A DNA stretch of 11,716 nt from Spirochaetales bacterium (GTDB taxonomy: Bacteria > Spirochaetota > Spirochaetia > DTKZ01). Positions 5,959 through 11,716 of the stretch are shown piece by piece. The stretch spans positions 1 through 11,716 of the forward strand of contig JAITGB010000236.1 of the NCBI GenBank assembly GCA_031280945.1, given 5' to 3'. The translations under genes and the position numbers were made by a program. Under the pieces are notes generated by a model. The model ran no database searches and was not told the DNA's origin. It saw only the letters and a list, made by a program, of their open reading frames with translations. How positions within the stretch are numbered: the stretch's first letter is position 1; each line of letters starts with the position of its first letter.

Positions 5959-7154
5959 GCAAAAGCCTCTTCCGCCCGGAGAATACGCGCCCCATCGTCA
6001 AGCCCCGCAAAGTAAACGCGGTACACATCGCGGAAATCAGGATGAGAGGCGGGATATACCGAGTCGATTCTCTCCCCAATTTCCTCCCTGCGGGAAGGGT
6101 CAACAAGACCAATGCAGCAGCCCCTGTAGCCCGCGCCGCTAAAACGCGCCCCGTACACCCCCGGAGAGCCGGCAAGAATCTCGTAAATCGTAATAAGCTC
6201 CGGCGCCCCGCTCTCGTACTGGTGAATGGAACTTTCCCCCGATTCAAAAACCAGCTTTCCCAGACCCTCAAGGTCGCCCGCCTTCCAGCGTTCAATCCCC
6301 TTGCGAACACGGGCGTTTTCCGAAAAAAAGTGGTCAGCCCTGCGGCGGAAACGTCCCGGAAGAGCCTCCCTGTGCGCACGGTAAAAATCCTCATCAATAT
6401 CGCGCAGGCGCACCTCGCTAAAAGGCGAAACCTTACCGCTGCCCGTTTCCTGCAAAATCCACGCCGCAACCTTACACTCCGCCACCCTGTTGTTGTAGTC
6501 CGTACTGATAAGGATTTTGTTGATACCCGAATACACAACAAGAACCTCAAAAGGCGGCAGGGCCTGGCTGCGGGGAATAAGAGTAAACTCCTCCGTGCGG
6601 CAGTCAAGGTACAGGAGCTGGTCTTTTTTGCTCAAAATGTTCGCCGCCTGGTCCAGAATTCCGTTGTTGAGCCCAATAAAAGACTTTTCCACCCAGTGGC
6701 TGTAGCGGATAAGCTCAGGCTTTTCAATCTCAATACCATTTACGTCCGCAAGGGCAAGAAGGTACGCGGTCGTTACCGCCGCCGAAGAGGAAAGCCCCCC
6801 AATGGGCAGGCGGCCCTGTATAACCGCGTTGATGCCCCTTTTGAGCTTGAAAGACCTGTCGAGGGACATCACCGCCCCCCGGATATAGTTTCCCCAAAAC
6901 CCCGGAATCATCTCAGGCGGCCTGTCAACCGAAAAATACTCCTCATCGGGAAAATCCAAACTCTGAACGCGCACATAGCCCGCATCGTTGGGCGAGTACA
7001 GCATATTAACGCTCGCATCAAGGGCCATTCCCGTTACAAGGCCGTGCTGGTGGTCAACATGGGCCCCCAGGGGACAAATCCTGAGCGGCGATTTAACGAC
7101 TTTTAGGCCCTTTTCGCCGAATTTATCCCGAAATATGCCGAGCATTTCTTTCAT
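5955..7154 (-). CDS. GHMP sugar-1-kinase, galacturonokinase-like
   Basis: This is an ATP-dependent anomeric sugar kinase of the GHMP superfamily, 399 residues, cytoplasmic. Motif 1 is R25 to G38, RICPLGAHVDHQHG; the ATP loop is GGLSSSAAV at 119-127; the probable catalytic Asp is D168 in GILDQ; motif 3 is GARFSGAGYRGCC at 335-347. An automatic label would be galactokinase, but motif 1 lacks the galactose-binding GEHTDY (the Glu is replaced by A31). From memory, it closely follows plant galacturonokinase (RICPLGAHIDHQGG), as do SSIxxYExGA and PGVYGARFSGAGYRGCC later on. The substrate may therefore be galacturonic acid or a related acidic sugar rather than galactose. The ATG at 7154 follows a G-rich site (7161-7166), 31 bases after the E1 gene; the nucleotidyltransferase overlaps its stop. 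The GHMP assignment is firm, the substrate is inferred. Confidence 0.9.
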   Translation of the reverse strand: MKEMLGIFRDKFGEKGLKVVKSPLRICPLGAHVDHQHGLVTGMALDASVNMLYSPNDAGYVRVQSLDFPDEEYFSVDRPPEMIPGFWGNYIRGAVMSLDRSFKLKRGINAVIQGRLPIGGLSSSAAVTTAYLLALADVNGIEIEKPELIRYSHWVEKSFIGLNNGILDQAANILSKKDQLLYLDCRTEEFTLIPRSQALPPFEVLVVYSGINKILISTDYNNRVAECKVAAWILQETGSGKVSPFSEVRLRDIDEDFYRAHREALPGRFRRRADHFFSENARVRKGIERWKAGDLEGLGKLVFESGESSIHQYESGAPELITIYEILAGSPGVYGARFSGAGYRGCCIGLVDPSRREEIGERIDSVYPASHPDFRDVYRVYFAGLDDGARILRAEEAFA

Positions 7155-7185
7155 TGAAGGCCCCCCAAATGAGCCGCGCGTTCCA

Positions 7186-9342
7186 TTACCGGCCCACCAT
7201 CCCCCTCACCGCCGCCGCAATATCAGGCGCGTGGGGCGTAACAATATCCTCCATGGGACGCGAAACAGGCGTAGGAATACTCAAGCCCGCAAGCCTCTGG
7301 ATTTCCCCGTCAAGGAAATCGAAAAACCGCCTCTGAACCTCGTCCGCAATCTGCGCTCCTATGCCCCCGATAAAATGCCCCTCCTCCACCACAAGGAGCC
7401 GCCCCGTCTTCTTTAAGGAAGCCCCCAGGGTTTCGTAATCAATACCCGCGTAATCAATGGTGCGAAGGTCAATCACCTCAACCTCTATGCCCTCCGAAGC
7501 CAGGGCCTCCGCAGCCTTGAGAGCCTCAAGCGTCATCAAAGACCAGGCCACAAGCGTTACCTGCCCCCCCTGCCGCGCAACCCTTGCCTTGCCAAAAGGA
7601 ATACAAAACTCCCTGTCCTCCGGCACAGGCCCCTTTGTCGTATACAAATTGTGGTGTTCAATAACAAGAACAGGGTCAAGGCTCCTGTAGGCCGAATTAA
7701 AAAGCCCTATGTAGTCAAAAGGCGTTGAAGGCGCGACAATACGCCAGCCCGCGAACTGAGCGTAAAAAGAAGCAGGCTCCATACAGTGCTGCGCCCCGTA
7801 CCCCGTACCAATAGCAACCCGCGTGCGCATAACAAGAGGAACATCAAACTGATTCCCGTACATATAGCGGCACTTGCCAATCTGATTAAAAAGCTGGTCC
7901 GCCGCCACAAGAGCGAAATCAGGAAACATAATCTCAACAACAGGCCGCTTCCCCGAAAGAGCAAGCCCCAGACCCATACCGCAGAACCCCGCCTCAGAAA
8001 TCGGCGTATCAATCACCCTGTCGCGGTACTTCTTAAAAAGACCCTTCGTGGCAAGGTAGGCCCCGCCCTTCATGTGGCCGACCTCCTCCCCCAGAACAAC
8101 AGCCCGCGAATCCTTCTCCATAATCCTGTCCATAACCTCAGGAACAACATCAATAAAAGTTCTCTCCGTTACGGAAGGAAAGTCCGAAAGCTCGGCAAAA
8201 CGAGCCCCCTCAAATTCATGGCCCTCGCTCCGCACTCCTGATTCAAGGTCAGCCTTAACAGGGTACAGTTCAGGCGGAACAGACGCCCCCTTGCCCTCCC
8301 CCCGCACAAAGGACGAAGCCGCCTCAGCCACAAGAGAAGTAGACCTCTCCCGCAAAACCTTGACATCAGCCTCCGACAGAACACCCGATGCCGCAAGAAC
8401 CTCAGGAAAACGCGCAACAGCATCGCGGGTGAGCCACTCATCCTCCTCCGCCTTTGACCTGTACCCAAAAGCGCTCCCCGGCAGGCTCTGGGCCTGATGC
8501 TTGTAGCGGTATGTCTTCGCCTCAATGACAACAGGCTTCCCGGAAAGAGCAATCTTCCGGGCCTCCCGCATAGCCAGAAACACAGCCACAGGGTCCATGC
8601 CGTCCACAACCATAGCCTCCATACCGTAGGCAGGCCCCCTCTGGGCCAGGTCAACAAGACTGCACGACTCCCTAACGTGGGTCGCCACCGCGTACAAATT
8701 ATTCTCAAAAAAATAAATAACAGGAATCTTCCACAGCTTCGCCATATTCATGGCCTCGTGGACAGCCCCCTGATTCGAAGCCCCGTCCCCCATATAGGAA
8801 ACAGCCACCCTCCCGTTCCCGTCCATGGCGTGGGCCCAGCCCACCCCCGTAACAATCGGAACCCCTCCGGCCACAATAGCGTTTGTCCCCAAACACCCGC
8901 AGCCCATATCCCCCAAATGCATGGAACCGCCCCTGCCCTTGCAGTAGCCCTGGGCCAGCCCCATAATCTCCGCCAGAGTCTTTTTGAGAATACCCCCAAT
9001 CTCCGGGGGCACAGCCTCCAGCGGGTTATAGGACGCCACATAGCCCCCAAAAGCCTTCGCAAGAAAATGATGATGGCCCCTGTGAGTCGAAGCAATCACA
9101 TCCTCCTTGACGAGAGCCATAATAGACCCCACAGCCCCGCCCTCCTGCCCAATAGACGAATGAACAGGCCCGTGAATCAAGCCCAAATCCTTTATTTCAA
9201 GCAGCTTCAGCTCAAAATCGCGGATAAGAAAAATCTCAAAAAGCATCCTGCGCAGAAACTCAAGGGGAAGCCCCCGCTCCCCCTTTGACGGAGCGAAAAC
9301 ATAGCACTCGCCCTCCGGTTTCAACAATTTTTTTTCAGGCAT
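7186..9342 (-). CDS. Fused E1 alpha-beta thiamine-diphosphate 2-oxoacid dehydrogenase-type enzyme
   Basis: This protein of 718 residues joins both E1 subunits of a 2-oxoacid/acetoin dehydrogenase in one chain. The alpha part (about 25-345) has THRGHHHFLAKA (86-97) and the thiamine-diphosphate motif from GDG (185-187) to NN (214-215). After a variable linker, the beta part (about 393-715) has LGEEVG (417-422), GAQH with H519, PSTPFD (538-543), and a transketolase C-terminal domain with VIDLRTID (623-630). The family decarboxylates 2-oxoacids and passes the acyl group to lipoyl-E2, but neither E2 nor E3 is visible here. In the alpha loop usually reading YRxxGHSxxDP, this protein has YRYKHQAQSLP (278-288). 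The ATG at 9342 is preferred because AAAGGAG (9354-9360) precedes it; longer frames lack support. It is the first gene of the operon with the kinase and nucleotidyltransferase. The substrate is unknown. Confidence 0.92.
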   Translation of the reverse strand: MPEKKLLKPEGECYVFAPSKGERGLPLEFLRRMLFEIFLIRDFELKLLEIKDLGLIHGPVHSSIGQEGGAVGSIMALVKEDVIASTHRGHHHFLAKAFGGYVASYNPLEAVPPEIGGILKKTLAEIMGLAQGYCKGRGGSMHLGDMGCGCLGTNAIVAGGVPIVTGVGWAHAMDGNGRVAVSYMGDGASNQGAVHEAMNMAKLWKIPVIYFFENNLYAVATHVRESCSLVDLAQRGPAYGMEAMVVDGMDPVAVFLAMREARKIALSGKPVVIEAKTYRYKHQAQSLPGSAFGYRSKAEEDEWLTRDAVARFPEVLAASGVLSEADVKVLRERSTSLVAEAASSFVRGEGKGASVPPELYPVKADLESGVRSEGHEFEGARFAELSDFPSVTERTFIDVVPEVMDRIMEKDSRAVVLGEEVGHMKGGAYLATKGLFKKYRDRVIDTPISEAGFCGMGLGLALSGKRPVVEIMFPDFALVAADQLFNQIGKCRYMYGNQFDVPLVMRTRVAIGTGYGAQHCMEPASFYAQFAGWRIVAPSTPFDYIGLFNSAYRSLDPVLVIEHHNLYTTKGPVPEDREFCIPFGKARVARQGGQVTLVAWSLMTLEALKAAEALASEGIEVEVIDLRTIDYAGIDYETLGASLKKTGRLLVVEEGHFIGGIGAQIADEVQRRFFDFLDGEIQRLAGLSIPTPVSRPMEDIVTPHAPDIAAAVRGMVGR

Positions 9343-9373
9343 ACCGCACACATCTCCTTTTTTATGAAAAAAC

Positions 9374-9403
9374 ATTCTACCCTCAAATGACGAAAAAGGT
9401 AAA
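9374..9403 (-). promoter_or_regulatory. Possible sigma-70 promoter of the E1-kinase-nucleotidyltransferase operon
   Basis: On the minus strand TTTACC (9398-9403, 4 of 6 matches to -35) is followed by 18 bases and TAGAAT (9374-9379, 5 of 6 to -10). Transcription would start near 9367, about 25 bases before the ATG, leaving room for the AAAGGAG site. Confidence 0.45.
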
Positions 9404-9416
9404 GCAGAAAAATTTG

Positions 9417-9541
9417 GGCGCATTTTTCGCTGGCGCGAAAAACTGGGCTTTGCGGGGCTGCGGTCCCGTTGGGACGCGCTTCGCGCCCCCTCCAATCCCT
9501 TGCGCTGTTACCCTGCCGGTTTTGCGGAGCAAAACCGGCAG
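9417..9541 (+). repeat. Composite hairpin repeat, copy 2
   Basis: This has the same orientation and module order as the copy at 3345-3478: GGCGCATTTTT (9417-9427); an 8-bp hairpin TTTTTCGC / GCGAAAAA (9423-9442); GGGCT (9445-9449); a middle section with two short hairpins (GTCCC / GGGAC around GTT at 9463-9475, and GCGC / GCGC around TTC at 9476-9486); the shared 13-mer ATCCCTTGCGCTG (9495-9507); then a perfect 13-bp hairpin CTGCCGGTTTTGC / GCAAAACCGGCAG with loop GGA (9513-9541). It lies between two minus-strand genes and ends just before the predicted operon promoter. Confidence 0.7.
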
Positions 9542-9656
9542 AGCCGCCGCGCGAAGCGCGGCGGCTGGGGTTACAGGCGGGGGCGTTGCGGGGGCAGCGC
9601 CCCCGCTTGGGGGGCAGCGGAAGCCCGCAGGGCTGGAGTGAGGGGGGCATCCCCCC
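9542..9656. repeat. Tandem cluster of perfect triloop hairpins
   Basis: Four more hairpins follow the composite repeat: AGCCGCCGCGC / GCGCGGCGGCT with loop GAA (9542-9566, 11 bp); GCGGGGGC / GCCCCCGC with loop AGC (9588-9606, 8 bp); AGCCC / GGGCT with loop GCA (9622-9634, 5 bp); and GGGGGG / CCCCCC with loop CAT (9642-9656, 6 bp). All have three-base loops. They sit just after the stop of the carbonic-anhydrase-like gene and could end its transcript, but none has a T run in the right place. Confidence 0.6.
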
Positions 9657-9672
9657 CTTGCGCTCCTCTTCC

Positions 9673-10194
9673 CTACTTCACCTCCGCGTACTCTAGTCTT
9701 GCCTCCCGCGCTACGCGGATATACCGCTCCGCCGTAGCGCCAACGCCCGCTATTTCCTCAGGGGTGAGAGCGCGTACCAGGCGCGCGGGGTTTCCGTAAA
9801 TCAGGGAACCCGGCGGAAAGTTTTTTCCTTCCGTAACAAGCGAGCCGGCCCCCACAATGGAACGCTCTCCAATGCGCGAGCGGCTCATAATAATGGCCCC
9901 AATACCGATGAGGCACTGGTCCTCCACACAGGCGGCGTGGATAACCGCGTTATGGCCCACGGTAACTTTCTGTCCGATAACGCAGGGGGTTACGGAGTCA
10001 ACGTGCAGGGTTACATTGTCCTGAATGTTCGAGCCTCTTCCTACGATGATGGGCTGTAAATCTCCCCGGAGAACAGCGCCGAACCACACAGACACATCCT
10101 GTGCGAGGCGAACATCGCCCGCAATTTCCGCGTTCCACGCGAGAAAAAGCGTTTCCCCTGTTTGGGGAACGCGAGAACCAATTCTATGAATCAA
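9673..10194 (-). CDS. Gamma-carbonic-anhydrase-like hexapeptide-repeat protein (YrdA/PaaY type)
   Basis: This is a 173-residue left-handed beta-helix protein of the gamma-carbonic-anhydrase-like group, normally a cytoplasmic trimer binding a metal between subunits. Hexapeptide-type repeats run from about residue 22 to 140. The three expected metal ligands are present as H64 (VTLHVD), H81 and H86 (VGHNAVIH), together with RGD at 43-45, NIQDN at 56-60 and the C-terminal IYGNPARLVR. Many relatives of this kind have weak or no measured carbonic anhydrase activity, so the reaction is not certain. The start is TTG (10192-10194), chosen because a perfect GGAGG (10200-10204) lies five bases upstream and the beginning MIHRIG fits the family. 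No partner gene is adjacent; the gene is divergent from the sigma-like regulator. Confidence 0.93.
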   Translation of the reverse strand: MIHRIGSRVPQTGETLFLAWNAEIAGDVRLAQDVSVWFGAVLRGDLQPIIVGRGSNIQDNVTLHVDSVTPCVIGQKVTVGHNAVIHAACVEDQCLIGIGAIIMSRSRIGERSIVGAGSLVTEGKNFPPGSLIYGNPARLVRALTPEEIAGVGATAERYIRVAREARLEYAEVK

Positions 10195-10299
10195 GGAAAC
10201 CTCCGTGTGAAATATGTACCCAAATTTTCCCCTCCCGGCAAGCGGGCAAGGCCCCGGTGTTTTTTTTTAGAAGCGCGGCAGCAGACGGAAAAGGACGGC

Positions 10300-10344
10300 G
10301 CCCCCTACAGGGAAAAACCGCTTTTTTCCCTGTAGGGGGCTTTT
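10300..10344 (+). terminator. Strong 18-bp perfect hairpin with T4 tail
   Basis: GCCCCCTACAGGGAAAAA (10300-10317) pairs perfectly with 10323-10340 around the loop CCGCT, and TTTT follows on the plus strand. The shape is that of an intrinsic terminator for plus-strand transcription, yet no plus-strand gene lies upstream. It could end an unannotated short transcript, stop antisense transcription before the sigma-54 promoter, or act on the minus strand as part of a leader of the carbonic-anhydrase-like gene. Confidence 0.6.
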
Positions 10345-10458
10345 CCGCCACGAGCGGGAAAATGCCGGCGCATACGAAACTCAAGTTTAGGCCGGGGCCC
10401 GCACGGAGATGTCCGCTTTAGAATCTCTTCCTGTGCGCCGAAACTCTTTTGAGAAAAA

Positions 10459-10474
10459 TGGCACGAAATTTGCT
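10459..10474 (+). promoter_or_regulatory. Perfect-consensus sigma-54 promoter of the sigma-like regulator
   Basis: TGGCACGAAATTTGCT matches every fixed position of the sigma-54 consensus TGGCACGRNNNTTGCW, with correct -24/-12 spacing. Transcription should start near 10485, giving a leader of about 16 bases. GGGGGAGA (10483-10490) would serve as ribosome binding site 10 bases before the ATG at 10501. An imperfectly conserved dyad AAACT-CA-AGTTT (10377-10388), about 100 bases upstream of the start, is a possible activator site. Confidence 0.88.
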
Positions 10475-10500
10475 ATGAACCTGGGGGAGATTTTTTCTGT

Positions 10501-11388
10501 ATGAAGAATATACTGGAAAACGCTATGTGTACGTATTTGAGTACGGGAAAGGGACTGGAAACCCTGAAGCGCCTGATAGCGGTAAAAGCCTACTCCTACC
10601 CCCTCTACAAAGAGTATTGCGGCGAGGAGGACTGCGCCGAGTTTCTTTTGAGCTTTTACCCCCGCATAGCAAACCTCGTGCGGCACTACAAAAATCAGGG
10701 CGCGCCCTTTGACAAGTACCTTCAAATCTGCCTTGACTGGCACATGAAAAGTTTTCTCAAATTCCGCCTCAGGAGAAAAAGGCAGGAGCGCGTCCTCTAC
10801 AGGGAAACAGGCGAGAGCCTGCAGGCTCCGCCCGATGAGTTCTGGGAAGTCGCGGAAAGCGAGCCCCCCTACAACGGAAAAACAGGGGAGGAAAGCTGGC
10901 CTCACGTTTTTGCCTCGGACAAAAAGCGGGGAACTTTCCTCAGGCAGTTTCCCCGCACCCGCCGGCAAATAATACTCCTCACCCTTAAATGCGCGGCCTA
11001 TATAGACGACCAAAACATAGAAAACATATCAGCCCTTACGGGCCTGCACAGCACTATTGTTTTTCATTTGGTAGAAGTCCTGCGGACAATCATGCGGCGC
11101 AGAACCGAGCGCGTTAAAAAACTCATGGACAAGCGCAGGCGCAATTACCTGCGAATCCGCTATCTTCTGGAAGAAAAAGAAAACTGTACGGACGATTTTA
11201 CCTCAAGCGAAATCGACAAAAAAATCCGCAAGGAAAGGCGCTGCTACAGGAACACGGACAAACGCCTCTCCCGCGCTCCGCTCAGTCCTTCGCACAAGGA
11301 CATAGCCCGTATACTCGGAATGTCCAAAGGAACGGTGGATTCGGGTTTCTACTACCTCAAAAAGAATTTTTTTCGTACGGACACATAA
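10501..11388 (+). CDS. Sigma-factor-like regulator with two helix-turn-helix segments
   Basis: This protein of 295 residues does not match a family I can name with certainty. Residues about 47-96 (FLLSFYPRIANLVRHYKNQG and the following FDKYLQICLDWHMKSFL) have the pattern of sigma-70 region 2, in which a helical segment with conserved aromatics and basic residues binds core polymerase and the -10 element. A middle helix-turn-helix-like segment lies around 170-202, followed by a very basic stretch (199-250). The C-terminus, SHKDIARILGMSKGTVDSGF (264-283), is a clear helix-turn-helix like sigma region 4 or a LuxR-type reader. It is probably cytoplasmic; no membrane segment is seen. The gene stands alone behind a perfect sigma-54 promoter, as expected for a second-tier regulator. 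It could instead be a DNA-binding protein without sigma activity. Confidence 0.75.
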   Translation: MKNILENAMCTYLSTGKGLETLKRLIAVKAYSYPLYKEYCGEEDCAEFLLSFYPRIANLVRHYKNQGAPFDKYLQICLDWHMKSFLKFRLRRKRQERVLYRETGESLQAPPDEFWEVAESEPPYNGKTGEESWPHVFASDKKRGTFLRQFPRTRRQIILLTLKCAAYIDDQNIENISALTGLHSTIVFHLVEVLRTIMRRRTERVKKLMDKRRRNYLRIRYLLEEKENCTDDFTSSEIDKKIRKERRCYRNTDKRLSRAPLSPSHKDIARILGMSKGTVDSGFYYLKKNFFRTDT

Positions 11389-11401
11389 AACGCCTGTACG
11401 C

Positions 11402-11433
11402 GCGGCGGGGGGCCGGACGGCCCCTCCCGCCGC
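11402..11433. terminator. GC-rich hairpin between convergent genes
   Basis: GCGGCGGG (11402-11409) pairs with CCCGCCGC (11426-11433), and GGGCC (11410-11414) pairs with GGCCC (11419-11423) around a GGAC loop, leaving a two-base bulge. It sits 13 bases after the regulator stop and touches the stop of the surface-protein gene on the other strand, so it may end both transcripts. No T run is present. Confidence 0.55.
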
Positions 11434-11716
11434 TTAGTCGCTCCACGCGGTGTAGTCTCCGGTTAGAGACTTTGCCGAACCTACAGTGTTATCGAGCGTC
11501 TTGAGAAAATTGTTTGCGGCGTCCGCGCCTATCCATACAGAGTGGCCAATGTTGTTGGAAGAGGTGTTTTTTTCCAGACTGGCTATGTTATTACCGAAAA
11601 TAGTGCCCGACGAAGCGCCTGTCTTGTCAAAAACACCGTCCTGTGATACGGCGACCCCGCCTCCTTCCAGAGCCAGGTTAGCGGAAATAACTCCCCCTTC
11701 CATGTGAAACGCGCCT
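11434..11716 (-). CDS. C-terminal end of a GGGV-repeat surface protein (partial)
   Basis: The frame is open to the right edge, so only the last 94 residues are visible; the Met at 11701-11703 is internal. The sequence GAFHMEGGVISANLALEGGG, then GVxV, G-F-x-KTG and GTIxGNN, matches the right-handed beta-helix repeat of large secreted or outer-membrane proteins with G-F-x-M-x-GG-x-IS-x-N-x-A units. Such proteins are abundant in treponemes and some other gut microbes and are often called adhesin-like. The end of the protein (NNIGHSVWIG, then a Leu/Asp-rich tail closing in AWSD) resembles the usual C-terminal cap of this family. The stop is TAA at 11434-11436. Localisation and function are inferred; the N-terminus and any signal peptide lie outside the window. 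Confidence 0.8.
   Translation of the reverse strand, partial: GAFHMEGGVISANLALEGGGVAVSQDGVFDKTGASSGTIFGNNIASLEKNTSSNNIGHSVWIGADAANNFLKTLDNTVGSAKSLTGDYTAWSD

Noticed and set aside
6042..7106. Long open frame on the plus strand (354 codons) opposite the sugar kinase
   Set aside because: It is antisense to a well-supported gene, its translation is rich in Arg, Asn and Pro without family features, and it has no ribosome binding site. The same applies to plus-strand frames at 4019-4795 and 8497-9288 and the minus-strand frame at 916-1803.
9343..9495. Longer E1 protein starting near 9495
   Set aside because: The extra 51 residues are translated from the hairpin repeat and predicted promoter, while the ATG at 9342 has an AAAGGAG site.
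9423..9656. Could the hairpin cluster be a CRISPR array?
   Set aside because: There are no regularly spaced identical repeats and no unique spacers; the units are individually different palindromes.

Overview
The window looks like a spirochaete chromosome, most likely a Treponema of the kind found in animal or termite guts. This is judged from protein character, not from a database search. Four things point that way: the exported binding protein ends its signal peptide in an Ala-Ser-Gly-Gln stretch; a GGGV-type repeat surface protein runs off the right edge; a two-helix-turn-helix, sigma-factor-like protein is present; and there are sigma-54 promoters. Base composition is near 50% G+C in genes, with some AT-rich and some very GC-rich intergenic tracts.

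Layout. (1) 113-3173, plus strand: a sigma-54 promoter followed by tctB-tctA-tctC, a complete tripartite tricarboxylate-type transporter. (2) 3174-4084: about 900 bases without a convincing gene, holding perfect hairpins, a composite repeat, an AT-rich dyad and a degenerate direct repeat. (3) 4085-9342, minus strand, transcribed from right to left: a fused E1 alpha-beta thiamine-diphosphate dehydrogenase, a GHMP sugar kinase that resembles plant galacturonokinase more than galactokinase, a sugar-phosphate nucleotidyltransferase overlapping it by 4 bases, and, after 71 bases, a response regulator with an HD-GYP cyclic-di-GMP phosphodiesterase domain that appears to have its own promoter. (4) 9343-9672: a GC-rich stack of hairpins that shares a modular repeat with region 2. 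(5) 9673-10194, minus strand: a gamma-carbonic-anhydrase-like hexapeptide-repeat protein starting at TTG. (6) 10195-11388: a strong 18-bp hairpin with a short T run, then a perfect-consensus sigma-54 promoter driving the sigma-factor-like regulator. (7) 11434-11716, minus strand: the C-terminal end of the repeat surface protein.

How the genes may work together. The kinase and nucleotidyltransferase form a logical two-step route from a free sugar or uronic acid to an NDP-sugar, and the E1-type enzyme lies upstream in the same operon without E2 or E3 partners in view. The two sigma-54 promoters suggest that carboxylate uptake and a second-tier regulator answer to RpoN and an enhancer-binding activator outside the window. 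This resembles the RpoN-to-RpoS relay of Borrelia, but the regulator here is not an obvious RpoS.

The most notable items are the perfect sigma-54 promoter in front of a sigma-like gene, the galacturonokinase-like kinase with its E1 neighbour, and the family of modular intergenic repeats whose hairpins carry the hyperstable GCGNAGC apex.
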